In this document: positions 1 through 6,623 of the stretch, piece by piece | Layout of the letters: every line of letters begins with the position of its first letter | Numbering within the stretch: the stretch's first letter is position 1 | NCBI GenBank assembly: GCA_011620145.1 | Contig: WOZT01000230.1 | Coordinates: 1 to 10,144, forward strand | From: Gammaproteobacteria bacterium | Lineage (GTDB): Bacteria; Pseudomonadota; Gammaproteobacteria; UBA5335 | Length of the DNA: 10,144 bases | Direction of reading: 5' to 3' | Notes under the pieces: generated by a model | The model's database searches: none | What the model was told of the DNA's origin: nothing | What the model saw: the letters and a program-made list of their open reading frames with translations, nothing else | Program-made: the position numbers and the translations under genes

Positions 1-586
1 GTGTTTGCGCGCGCGCCTCTGGATCGGGTAGCAGGGCGGGACTGGCTTCCGTGGATTCCAGCACCAGCCGCGAGACCCGCAGGCGCTGGCCATCCGGGGT
101 GGCCGCCGTTTGCGGGGCGCTGGCCATCGGGTCCGCGGAGGGGGCGGTGGTGGTCAAGATTTGGCGCGTTGCGCGCTGGGTCGGAGCGTTCTGGGTGGTA
201 TTGGGATCCGATGCGCCCTGACCGCCCAATTCGTTGACGGCATCGCCACCCTGGGGGATGCCCTCGTAGTTCATCTGGGCGCTGGAATCGGGCAGATCGC
301 CTCGGGGGCGCTGCATGGGACCCGCATTGCCGGCACCTTGTTGGTCGATCTGGGCCCAGAATTGCGGTTGCTTCGGCGGCGCAGTGGGCGTGCCGCGCAC
401 CAAGGTCACCTCCAGCCTGTGGCTTGGATCGGGCGCACTGGGGAGGTTGCTGAAGCCGATCCCCAAGATGAGGATCCCATGCAGCAGAGCGGCGAAAAAC
501 AGCGTACCGACCAGTCGGTCGCGACTGCTGATCTCGGGCGGCGGGGCGGCCTCGGTCATGGACGATTCCGACGGTGGGGACGACAT
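1..586 (-). CDS. tonB: TonB-like energy transducer, N-terminal part (partial, runs off left edge)
   Basis: The minus-strand frame is open from ATG at 586-584 to the window edge, giving 195 residues without a stop. About 24 hydrophilic residues are followed by a single membrane segment at about residues 25-46 (LVGTLFFAALLHGILILG), which carries a histidine at about residue 36. After it comes HRLEVTLVRG and then a long Pro/Gln/Ala/Asp-rich stretch. This is the usual plan of TonB: a cytoplasmic N-terminus, one inner-membrane anchor and a periplasmic spacer. The C-terminal domain that contacts outer-membrane receptors would lie beyond the window. The gene starts 23 bases after the gshB stop, so it is probably cotranscribed with gshB. 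In Pseudomonas aeruginosa the gene in this position (tonB3) is linked to twitching motility and pilus assembly, so a pilus-related role is inferred rather than seen. A second in-frame ATG at 559-557 has a GGA upstream and could be the real start. In classical TonB a serine lies four residues before the membrane histidine; here it is alanine. Confidence 0.85.
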   Translation of the reverse strand, partial: MSSPPSESSMTEAAPPPEISSRDRLVGTLFFAALLHGILILGIGFSNLPSAPDPSHRLEVTLVRGTPTAPPKQPQFWAQIDQQGAGNAGPMQRPRGDLPDSSAQMNYEGIPQGGDAVNELGGQGASDPNTTQNAPTQRATRQILTTTAPSADPMASAPQTAATPDGQRLRVSRLVLESTEASPALLPDPEARAQT

Positions 587-609
587 GGGAGCTTATCGGC
601 GGAATGCGG

Positions 610-1581
610 TCACGGCGCAGTCGCCTGAGGCGTCGGGCCCAACTGTCGCTCGATGGCGTCCATCAACAAGCCGGCAATGTTGAGTCCGAACTGCCGGTCC
701 AGTTCCCGCACGCAGGTCGGGCTGGTGACGTTGATCTCGGTCAGCGAATCCCCGATCACATCCAATCCGACGAACAGGAGCCCTTTCTTGCGCAGTACCG
801 GACCCACCTGGTCGCAAATCCAGTAGTCCCGGTCGGTGAGGGGGCGGCCTTCGCCGCGCCCACCCGCCGCCAGGTTGCCGCGCGCCTCGCCGGGGGCCGG
901 TATCCGCGCGAGCGCGAAGGGCACCGGCACGCCATCCACCAGCAGGATGCGCTTGTCGCCCTCGGTGATGGCGGCCAGGTAGCGCTGGGCCATGGCGAAG
1001 CGGTGGCCGTGGTCGGTCAGGGTTTCCAGGATCACGCTGAGGTTGGGGTCGTCACCGCGGGTGCGAAAGATGGAGGCTCCCCCCATGCCGTCCAGTGGCT
1101 TGATGACGGCCTCTCCCTGGTCGGTGATGAAACGGCGCAGCCGCGTCATGTCGCGGGCGATCATCGTCGGTGGACAGCATTCGGGGAACCATGCCGTGTA
1201 GGCCTTTTCGCTCACGTCGCGCAGGCTTTCCGGCCGATTGACCACCAGCGTGCCGGCCAGTTGGGCCCGTTCCAGCACGTAGGTGGCATAGATGTACTCC
1301 ATGTTGAAGGGCGGATCCTTGCGCATCAGGATCACATCCAGTTCGGTCAGCGGGACATCGGTGCCCGGCGTGAGATCGAACCAGTGGTGCAGGTCGTCCT
1401 GGACCTTGAGGGGTCGTTGGCGCGCCCAGGGCTGGCCGTCGATCAGGTAGAGATCGCCCAGCTCCATGTAGAAAAGCGTCCAGCCTCGGCGCTGGGCCTC
1501 CAGCAGCAGGGCCAGGGTGGTGTCCTTGGCGGGCTTGATGGTGGCGATGGGGTCCATCACCACGCCGATGCGCAGGCTCAT
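610..1581 (-). CDS. gshB: Glutathione synthetase
   Basis: This cytoplasmic ATP-grasp enzyme joins gamma-glutamylcysteine to glycine using ATP, the second step of glutathione synthesis. The 323-residue product matches the usual bacterial GshB length of about 315-320. It opens with MSLRIGVVMDPI and then IKPAKDTT, the N-terminal signature of the family. It continues with MRKDPPFNMEYIYATY (about 86-101), KPLDGMGGASIF (161-172, ATP-grasp lysine and glycine loop), RGNLAAGGRGEGRPLT (234-249, substrate loop) and GLDVIGDSLTEINVTSPT (272-289, metal- and ATP-binding Glu/Asn). The frame stays open upstream to 1725, but those 48 residues are low-complexity, overlap the end of gshA and precede the conserved start. 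I therefore place the start at 1581, where a GGAGTG lies six bases upstream. It follows gshA by 26 bases and precedes tonB by 23, which suggests one operon. All motif residues I can recognise are present. Confidence 0.97.
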   Translation of the reverse strand: MSLRIGVVMDPIATIKPAKDTTLALLLEAQRRGWTLFYMELGDLYLIDGQPWARQRPLKVQDDLHHWFDLTPGTDVPLTELDVILMRKDPPFNMEYIYATYVLERAQLAGTLVVNRPESLRDVSEKAYTAWFPECCPPTMIARDMTRLRRFITDQGEAVIKPLDGMGGASIFRTRGDDPNLSVILETLTDHGHRFAMAQRYLAAITEGDKRILLVDGVPVPFALARIPAPGEARGNLAAGGRGEGRPLTDRDYWICDQVGPVLRKKGLLFVGLDVIGDSLTEINVTSPTCVRELDRQFGLNIAGLLMDAIERQLGPTPQATAP

Positions 1582-1607
1582 GGGCGACACTCCGGAAGAG
1601 GGCAGAT

Positions 1608-2906
1608 TCAGGGGGCCAGCTCGGCCATTTCCCGTGCGGCGGCCAACAAGGCCAGGCGGGCAACGACGCCATAGGTATAGAAGCGGTTGGGACCGGCGTC
1701 CGGCTCCCGGTTGAGGTCGGGACAAATACAGGGCTCACAGAACGGCAGGGGATGGAATTCCATGCCGGGGGCGTTGAGATTCTCGGTGGGGCCACGCTGG
1801 GCATGCACCCGGTAGAAGCCGCCGACCACGGTGGCGTCGATCATGTAGACCACAGGTTCCGCCACGGCGGCGTCGCTGCCCCAGGTTTCCGCGGTGGGGA
1901 TGCCTTCCTGGATCAACACCCGGCTGACCGGCAGTCCTTCCTTGGCCGAGCTCATCTTGTTGCGGGTCTTGCGGTTGATCTGGGTGATTTCGTCGATCGA
2001 GCTGACGCTCATGACGCCCATGCCATAGGTGCCGGCATCGGCCTTGACGATCAGGAAGGGGGGATGATCGATGTCGCGTTCGGCATAGCGTTCCGCGATT
2101 TCGGCGAGCAGCGCCGCTCCATTGGCTTCCAGGCATTCCAGTCCTTCCCGCTTCTGGAAGTCCACCTGGCCGCAATAGCGCGAGGCCGGCGTGAGCAGCC
2201 AGGGATCCAGTCCCAATTGATCGGCGAATTCCCCGGCCACCTCGGCATACAGGTCGAAATGATGGCTCTTGGAGCGGTGGGTCCAGCCCAGTCCTGGCGG
2301 GGGCAGAAGGGTCTGCTCCAAGCCCTCCAGAATAGCCGGCAATCCCCCGGACAGGTCGTTATTGAGCAGCACCAGGCAGGGATCGAAATCCGCCACGCCC
2401 ACGCGCGCGCCCTGTCGCGTCACGGGTTCGAGCAGCAGATGGGGTGCCGAGGGCGCGTCCAGGGGCATGGGCGCCTTCAAGTCGGCGCGCAGGGAGCCGA
2501 TACGGACTTCAAAGCCGGCCTGAGCGACCAGGCTGGCCAATGTCCCCAAACTTTCCAGGTAGTGCGGATTGCGCGTGTGGCTCTCGGGAATGATCAACAC
2601 CCGGCTGGCGGTTGGGCAACTGCGTTCGATGGCCTGGCGCATGGCCTGAACACAGAGCGCATGGCAGTCGGGGGCGAGGTTGTTGAAGCCCGCCGGGAAC
2701 AAATTGGTATCCACCGGGGCGAGCTTGAATCCGGCATTGCGCAGATCAACGGAGGCATAGAGGGGCGGGCGGGTGCGTTGCCACTGGCGGCGGAACCAGT
2801 ACTCGATCGTGCTCTGCTGGGCCAGCAGGGCAGCCTCCAGATGCCGAATCCGTTCCTGTTGCATGAGCGCCAGACGGGGGAGCCCGACGGGATCGACGAT
2901 GGCCAT
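1608..2906 (-). CDS. gshA: Glutamate-cysteine ligase, T. ferrooxidans-type family
   Basis: This gene likely encodes the first enzyme of glutathione synthesis: ATP-dependent joining of glutamate and cysteine to gamma-glutamylcysteine, which feeds the adjacent GshB. The 432-residue sequence does not resemble E. coli GshA. It matches my recollection of the separate family named after Thiobacillus ferrooxidans (TIGR02049/PF08886). Visible landmarks are LYASVDLRNAGFKLAPVDTN (49-68), FPAGFNNL (70-77), SHHFDLY (214-220), FLIVKADAGTYGMGVMSV (284-301, an ATP-grasp-like lysine and glycine loop), RVLIQEG (329-335), VGGFYRVH (361-368) and NLNAPGMEFHPL (376-387). Near the C-terminus is FCEPCICPD (389-397), a CxxCxC cluster. 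The ATG at 2906 has AGGA about eight bases upstream and is the first gene of the leftward operon. The pairing with gshB strongly supports the function. Residue-level catalytic assignments are inference. Confidence 0.9.
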   Translation of the reverse strand: MAIVDPVGLPRLALMQQERIRHLEAALLAQQSTIEYWFRRQWQRTRPPLYASVDLRNAGFKLAPVDTNLFPAGFNNLAPDCHALCVQAMRQAIERSCPTASRVLIIPESHTRNPHYLESLGTLASLVAQAGFEVRIGSLRADLKAPMPLDAPSAPHLLLEPVTRQGARVGVADFDPCLVLLNNDLSGGLPAILEGLEQTLLPPPGLGWTHRSKSHHFDLYAEVAGEFADQLGLDPWLLTPASRYCGQVDFQKREGLECLEANGAALLAEIAERYAERDIDHPPFLIVKADAGTYGMGVMSVSSIDEITQINRKTRNKMSSAKEGLPVSRVLIQEGIPTAETWGSDAAVAEPVVYMIDATVVGGFYRVHAQRGPTENLNAPGMEFHPLPFCEPCICPDLNREPDAGPNRFYTYGVVARLALLAAAREMAELAP

Positions 2907-2953
2907 GGCGAGATTCCTGGTAGGGCAAATCAGGCGCCCATGATACTGAATCG

Positions 2954-2982
2954 TTCATACAAGATGGATGTCACTCAATAAA
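2954..2982 (+). promoter_or_regulatory. Candidate sigma70-like promoter for pilG
   Basis: TTCATA and AATAAA are separated by 17 bases, each matching consensus at four of six positions. Initiation would be expected around 2988-2990. That leaves almost no leader for the ATG at 2993 but a normal leader of about 37 bases for the ATG at 3026, which fits the start chosen for pilG. The match is weak and could be chance. Confidence 0.25.
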
Positions 2983-3015
2983 GGGAAGCGCCATGAACAT
3001 CATGGGGGACCGAGA

Positions 3016-3022
3016 GGGAGGC
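3016..3022 (+). promoter_or_regulatory. Ribosome binding site deciding the pilG start
   Basis: A GGGAGGC stretch sits a few bases before the ATG at 3026 and is the strongest Shine-Dalgarno match near the gene. The earlier in-frame ATG at 2993 has only a weaker GGGAAG upstream. The choice removes 11 non-conserved residues from the longer reading. Confidence 0.5.
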
Positions 3023-3025
3023 GAG

Positions 3026-3457
3026 ATGGACAGGCAATCTGCGGGTGGGATGAATCACCCCGTGCTGCGGGTCATGGTGATCGACGACAGCAAGACCATT
3101 CGGCGAAGCGCTGAAGCCCTGCTGATGCGGGAGGGGTTCGAGGTCATCACGGCCCAGGATGGCTACGAGGCCTTGGGTTTGATTGTTCGGCATCGGCCGG
3201 ATCTGGTGTTTGTCGACATCATGATGCCCCGTCTCGACGGGTACCAGACCTGCGCCCTGATCAAGCGCCACCCGGATTTCCGCCATATTCCCGTCATCCT
3301 GCTGTCCAGCAAGGATGGCTTGTTTGACCGCGCCCGCGGTCGTCTGGTGGGTTCCGAGCGCTACCTGACCAAGCCGTTCACCCGCGAGGAGTTGCTGGAA
3401 GCGGTCTCGGAATTCGCCGGCGTGACGCCTGGGCCGGTGACCGGGGGTGTTCAGTGA
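3026..3457 (+). CDS. pilG: Twitching motility response regulator PilG
   Basis: This is a stand-alone CheY-like receiver, cytoplasmic, phosphorylated by the ChpA kinase and needed in the Pil-Chp pathway for pilus extension and polar signalling. From the ATG at 3026 it has 143 residues, against about 135 for Pseudomonas PilG. Receiver residues are all present: acidic pair D20-D21 in VMVIDDSKTIRR, phosphoacceptor D64 in VFVDIMMPRLDGYQTCALIK (61-80), switch serine in ILLSSKDGLFD (91-101) and the lysine-proline in YLTKPF (113-118). The VDIMMPRLDGYQTCALIK and SSKDGLFD stretches are characteristic of PilG rather than of general CheY. In-frame ATGs at 2993, 3002 and 3050 are alternatives; 3026 has the best ribosome binding site. 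It heads the rightward operon, with pilH starting 16 bases after its stop. Confidence 0.96.
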   Translation: MDRQSAGGMNHPVLRVMVIDDSKTIRRSAEALLMREGFEVITAQDGYEALGLIVRHRPDLVFVDIMMPRLDGYQTCALIKRHPDFRHIPVILLSSKDGLFDRARGRLVGSERYLTKPFTREELLEAVSEFAGVTPGPVTGGVQ

Positions 3458-3473
3458 AACAAGGGGCTATGTT

Positions 3474-3839
3474 ATGGCGCGGGTACTGATCGTCGATGAT
3501 TCACCGACCGAACTGCATGTGCTGCGTCGGTTACTGGAGAAACATGGCCACCAGATCTTGCTGGCCCATGATGCGCTGCAGGGCATCGATGTGGCCCGCC
3601 GGGAACGACCGGATCTCATTCTGATGGATGTCGTCATGCCCGGCATGAGCGGTTTTCAGGCCACGCGCAAACTTTCACGGGATCAGGAGACGGCGACCAT
3701 TCCTGTCTTCATGGTCACGTCCAAGAACCAGGAAAGTGATCGCATCTGGGGGTTGCGGCAGGGCGCGGTGGATTACGTGCTCAAGCCGGTGCAGGAACAC
3801 GACATCATCCCCAAGATGAAAGCCGTTCTTGGATCCTGA
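3474..3839 (+). CDS. pilH: Twitching motility response regulator PilH
   Basis: This is the second stand-alone CheY-like receiver of the pathway. In known systems it acts with PilG, either as an opposing output or as a phosphate sink, and affects pilus retraction. The product is 121 residues, the same as Pseudomonas PilH, and starts MARVLIVDDSPTE. Acidic pair D8-D9, phosphoacceptor D52 in LILMDVVMPGMSGFQATRKL, switch threonine T82 in FMVTSKNQESD and K104-P105 in DYVLKP are all in place. The IWGLRQGAVDY segment is typical of PilH. The frame is open nine codons further up to 3447, but that would overlap pilG and add residues not seen in the family, so I use 3474, preceded by AAGGGG. It follows pilG by 16 bases, and pilI begins two bases after its stop. 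Confidence 0.97.
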   Translation: MARVLIVDDSPTELHVLRRLLEKHGHQILLAHDALQGIDVARRERPDLILMDVVMPGMSGFQATRKLSRDQETATIPVFMVTSKNQESDRIWGLRQGAVDYVLKPVQEHDIIPKMKAVLGS

Positions 3840-3841
3840 CC

Positions 3842-4414
3842 ATGAGCGCCGTGGCCTTGTCGAATGATGCTGTCGATCCCTTCACTGCCTTGTGTGAACT
3901 GGAGCGGGCCTGCAACTCATCGGATTTTGCCTCTACACACGCCACATCCCAGTCGGTGCGCTCCTCGGGTTCTCCAAAACAGGCACTTGTTTTCGAGGCA
4001 GGCGGGATGCTGTGGGCATTGCCCCGACTCTGGGTCAGGGAAGTGATTCGCCAGCCTCGACTGACGCGCATTCCCAACGCGGCAGCGGAACTGCAAGGCT
4101 TGATCAATTTGAGGGGCATCCTGGTCCCTGTGCTGGACTTGGCCGTGTTATTGGGTCTACCGGGATCCACGACAGCGCCCGCGGTGGCGATCTGCCTTCA
4201 ACAAGGCCGCCAGTTGGTGGGATTGGGCGCGCGCAGAGTGCTGGGATTGCGGCCCATGTCAGCCGGATTGCAGCGTGACGTCCCCGTGTCGGCGCTGGCG
4301 CAGCCGCAAGCCTGGTGCGGCGCACTGACGTTGGAGCAGGGACTGTGGGCGGGCGTCCTGAACTGGCCTGATCTTCTAAAGTCTTCCGGTATCGAGGAGG
4401 CGGCGTCAACGTGA
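3842..4414 (+). CDS. pilI: CheW-like coupling protein PilI
   Basis: This cytoplasmic adaptor links the PilJ receptor to the ChpA kinase. The 190-residue product has a CheW fold over about residues 46-182: ALVFEAGGMLWALPRLWVRE at the start, then the hallmark LINLRGILVPVLDL (87-100) and later LVGLGARRVLGL (125-136). The first 45 residues are polar and serine-rich and look like a variable extension; Pseudomonas PilI is slightly shorter at about 178. The ATG at 3842 lies two bases after the pilH stop, so translation is probably coupled. The C-terminal end overlaps, through GTGA at 4411-4414, with a small downstream open frame. Identification rests on the CheW motif together with the pilG-pilH-pilI-pilJ order. 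Confidence 0.94.
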   Translation: MSAVALSNDAVDPFTALCELERACNSSDFASTHATSQSVRSSGSPKQALVFEAGGMLWALPRLWVREVIRQPRLTRIPNAAAELQGLINLRGILVPVLDLAVLLGLPGSTTAPAVAICLQQGRQLVGLGARRVLGLRPMSAGLQRDVPVSALAQPQAWCGALTLEQGLWAGVLNWPDLLKSSGIEEAAST

Positions 4415-4500
4415 ATGGACGCGGTATTAATTGGCTGAATTCACGCGCGCTCCCCATGCCCTATCAAGACCCGACTTCAGCTGCCGATTCCCAAGCCTGA
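4411..4500 (+). CDS. Possible 29-residue leader peptide between pilI and pilJ (doubtful)
   Basis: A GTG codon overlaps the pilI stop as GTGA, a common coupling arrangement. It opens a 29-codon frame ending in TGA at 4498-4500. GAGGAGG lies at 4395-4401, about nine bases upstream, a strong Shine-Dalgarno match at slightly long spacing. The peptide starts [10 protein letters not shown] and continues with a Pro/Ser/Ala-rich polar tail; I recognise no family and see no membrane segment. It fills most of the first part of the unusual pilI-pilJ gap. It could be a small protein, a translational relay towards pilJ, or simply a chance frame. At this length chance is quite possible. Confidence 0.2.
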   Translation: MNGRGINWLNSRALPMPYQDPTSAADSQA

Positions 4501-4518
4501 GTGCAACCAGAATTCAGC
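4434..4518. repeat. Inverted GCTGAATTC / GAATTCAGC pair in the pilI-pilJ gap
   Basis: GCTGAATTC at 4434-4442 and GAATTCAGC at 4510-4518 are perfect nine-base reverse complements separated by 67 bases. Both contain GAATTC, itself a palindrome, so part of the symmetry comes for free. They could close a long stem in the messenger or be a spaced protein site. No T-tract follows, so it is not an intrinsic terminator. It may be chance. Confidence 0.3.
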
Positions 4519-4534
4519 GCGTCGATACGCCTTA

Positions 4535-4544
4535 CCCGGCCGGG
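4535..4544. other. CCCGGCCGGG palindrome just upstream of pilJ
   Basis: A perfect ten-base palindrome lies 14 bases before the pilJ ATG and overlaps its only Shine-Dalgarno-like bases (GGGAG at 4542-4546). Self-pairing or a bound factor could hide the ribosome site. In a GC-rich genome such palindromes are frequent, so function is only a suggestion. Confidence 0.25.
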
Positions 4545-4558
4545 AGCTCGATCACACC

Positions 4559-6613
4559 ATGCCCAAGTCACCTCTAGAAACCATTCGGGATAGCCAAACG
4601 GACAGGCGTGTGTTCTCCGGCCTGCTGCTTGGGCTTGCCGGAGCGGTTTTTCTTACCCTGAGCGGTTGGGCTTACCGATCCAGTCTGGAATGGCGCGATC
4701 AACAATACCTGGCACTGATCACGGAACAACAGACCTTGACGGAACGCATTGCTGCCCGCAGCTTCGAGGTCAGCAATGCCTTGGCGGATGAATTGGCCAA
4801 TCGACAGACCTTCAATGAACTGGCGCGCAGCATTGACAGCTTTTCCAAAGACATAAAAATCTTGAAGGAGGGCAATCCGGAAAGTGGCTTGAGTCCTGTT
4901 TCAAGCACCATTCAGGCGCGCGTTGACGTGGTGGCGGAAGCCTGGACCAAGGCGCAGCCCAAGCTTCAATCCCTGCTGTCGGTGCGTTCCGTGATGCCTG
5001 GCGCACGCGCCTATCAGGCCGAATTTCAATCCACATTGCCCCTTTGGATGGCGGATCTGGAAACGCTGCTTGACCAGATGCGGGTCGCCCATATCGCTCC
5101 CGAGCAGGTCAACCACACCCTGCGTCTGGCGCTGGACTTGCAGAAAATGCATGAAAACATCAACGTTCTTTTCTCCGGAATTGGCGCGCCAGAGGGCATC
5201 CCAAAGCAGCTGACAGAAACCCTGGCGAGGCTGGGGGATGGCCTGCAAGCCCTGTCGGAGGGGAGTCGCACCCAGGGTATCAGCGCCTTACCCGCAGAGG
5301 GTCCGATGCGGGACACCTTAACGCGCTTGTCAAAACGCTATAGCGCCTTGAGCCAGCAGGTCGATTTTATTGCGGCCAATGGACTCGCCTTGCATCGAGC
5401 CAATCGCGCCTCACATGGCCTTGCCCTGGATTTGGCCGCGGTGCAGCAGGGCCTGACCCAGCAGGAACTGGCCTTGCACCAGTTCATCAATGGCCGTTTC
5501 ATGCAGCCCCTGATTCTGGTGGTCTTGAGTGGCATCAGTGTGGTGTTGGTGATCCTGGTCGTCTATCGATTGGTGATGCGGGTGCGACAGTTATTGGCGC
5601 AGGCCCGTCGGATGAACCAGAAAAACCAGGATGCCATCCTGCATCTGCTGGATGAAATGGGGGATTTGGCGGAAGGGGATCTGAGTGTCCAGGCCACGGT
5701 CACCGCAGATATCACCGGTGCCATCGCCGATGCGGTGAACTACGCCATCGAACAGCTGCGCGAACTGGTGCGCACCATCAACCAGACCGCCGAACGGGTG
5801 GCCGCCTCCGTGACCGAAACCCAGGACGTGGCGACCCGTTTGCTGGTGGCCAGCGAGCGGCAGAGCGGGCAGATCGAAACGACCACCTCCGCCATCCACA
5901 GCATGGCCCAGTCCATCGAGCAGGTGTCGGATAACGCCCAGCGTTCCTCGAAGGTGGCTCAGCACGCGGTGGATGTCGCGGGCAAGGGCAGCGCGGCGGT
6001 GCAGCGGACCATCGAGGGCATGCAAGTGATCCGCGAGCAGATCCAGGAGACCTCCAAGCGCATCAAGCGGCTGGGAGAAAGTTCCCAGGAGATTGGCAAC
6101 ATCGTCGGGCTGATCAATGACATTGCCGAACAGACCAATATCCTCGCTCTGAACGCCGCGATCCAGGCCTCTTCCGCAGGTGAAGCGGGTCGGGGCTTCG
6201 GCGTGGTGGCTGATGAAGTGCAGCGACTGGCGGAACGTTCAGCGGTGGCCACACGGCAGATCGAGGCCCTGGTGCGCACGATTCAGGCCGATACCCAGGA
6301 GGCCGTGGCGTCGATGGAGCGGAGTACGACAGGTGTGGTGTCGGGTTCCCAGCGTGCGGAGGACGCCGGCAATGCCTTGGATGAAATCGAGCGGGTGTCC
6401 AATCAGATCGCGGTCCTGGTGACCAGCATTTCCGAAGCAGCTCAGCAACAGACGACCAAGGCCGGCGAGATGTCGACCAGCATGCGAGCCATTCGGGAGG
6501 TCACCGTGCAGGCGGCCAAGGGGACCCGAGCCACCGGCCAGGCGATCGGTCGGCTGGCTCAGTTGGCCACCGAGCTGCGCCGGTCGGTGGCCGGGTTCAA
6601 GCTACCCAATTGA
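4559..6613 (+). CDS. pilJ: Type IV pilus methyl-accepting chemotaxis receptor PilJ
   Basis: This is the inner-membrane receptor of the Pil-Chp pathway, which in Pseudomonas senses surface contact, possibly through PilA, and controls ChpA through PilI. The 684 residues match Pseudomonas PilJ (682). Layout: short cytoplasmic tail; membrane segment 1 at about 19-39; periplasmic helical PilJ-type region at about 40-314; membrane segment 2 at about 317-339 ([19 protein letters not shown]); HAMP-like region with [20 protein letters not shown]; then the signalling domain. Its hairpin tip, from about residue 505, reads [20 protein letters not shown], then [14 protein letters not shown] and [18 protein letters not shown]. 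The last residues, SVAGFKLPN, are typical of PilJ. The frame is open upstream to 4439 but without ATG, GTG or TTG, so 4559 is the likely start; its ribosome site is weak and distant (GGGAG at 4542). The 144-base gap from pilI is large for this operon. chpA begins ten bases after the stop, with no pilK between. Confidence 0.97.
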   Translation: MPKSPLETIRDSQTDRRVFSGLLLGLAGAVFLTLSGWAYRSSLEWRDQQYLALITEQQTLTERIAARSFEVSNALADELANRQTFNELARSIDSFSKDIKILKEGNPESGLSPVSSTIQARVDVVAEAWTKAQPKLQSLLSVRSVMPGARAYQAEFQSTLPLWMADLETLLDQMRVAHIAPEQVNHTLRLALDLQKMHENINVLFSGIGAPEGIPKQLTETLARLGDGLQALSEGSRTQGISALPAEGPMRDTLTRLSKRYSALSQQVDFIAANGLALHRANRASHGLALDLAAVQQGLTQQELALHQFINGRFMQPLILVVLSGISVVLVILVVYRLVMRVRQLLAQARRMNQKNQDAILHLLDEMGDLAEGDLSVQATVTADITGAIADAVNYAIEQLRELVRTINQTAERVAASVTETQDVATRLLVASERQSGQIETTTSAIHSMAQSIEQVSDNAQRSSKVAQHAVDVAGKGSAAVQRTIEGMQVIREQIQETSKRIKRLGESSQEIGNIVGLINDIAEQTNILALNAAIQASSAGEAGRGFGVVADEVQRLAERSAVATRQIEALVRTIQADTQEAVASMERSTTGVVSGSQRAEDAGNALDEIERVSNQIAVLVTSISEAAQQQTTKAGEMSTSMRAIREVTVQAAKGTRATGQAIGRLAQLATELRRSVAGFKLPN

Positions 6614-6617
6614 GGGG
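6612..6617 (+). promoter_or_regulatory. Ribosome binding site of chpA overlapping the pilJ stop
   Basis: GAGGGG overlaps the pilJ TGA (6611-6613) and lies six bases before the ATG at 6624. It supports that start and suggests chpA translation is coupled to pilJ. An ATG at 6619 is in another frame and too close to the site. Confidence 0.6.
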
Positions 6618-6623
6618 CATGAC

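Larger units (their letters stand above)
2907..3025. promoter_or_regulatory. Divergent intergenic region between the gsh-tonB and pil-chp operons
   Basis: The two operons are transcribed away from each other from this roughly 119-base stretch, so both promoters should lie here or just inside the flanking genes. It is more AT-rich in the middle (about 2938-2985) than the coding sequence around it. On the plus strand the best sigma70-like pair is TTCATA at 2954-2959 and AATAAA at 2977-2982. Spacing is 17 bases, and each hexamer matches the consensus at four of six positions. On the minus strand TATCAT (complement of 2940-2945) matches a -10 box at five of six positions but has no good -35 partner. 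I see no convincing operator palindrome. Position supports promoter function well; the exact boxes are weak guesses. Confidence 0.5.

Noticed and set aside
110..628. Plus-strand open frames at the left edge
   Set aside because: The minus-strand frame there reads through as a TonB N-terminus with a proper membrane segment, so the plus-strand frames are shadows.
574..1674. Long plus-strand open frame of about 366 codons opposite gshB
   Set aside because: It is antisense to a motif-complete gshB; the protein has the repetitive His/Gln/Gly composition of a shadow frame.
1582..1725. Longer GshB reading from 1725
   Set aside because: The added 48 residues overlap gshA and precede the conserved GshB N-terminus, which has its own ribosome site at 1581.
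1752..2981. Long plus-strand open frame of about 409 codons opposite gshA
   Set aside because: It lies wholly antisense to a clear gshA, its translation is Gly/His/Gln-rich without recognisable motifs, and such shadow frames are expected in GC-rich genes.
4503..4516. 14-base direct repeat (4503-4516 and 8927-8940)
   Set aside because: One copy is in the pilI-pilJ gap and the other in a ChpA linker; a single shared 14-mer in 10 kb is close to chance and no longer homology surrounds it.
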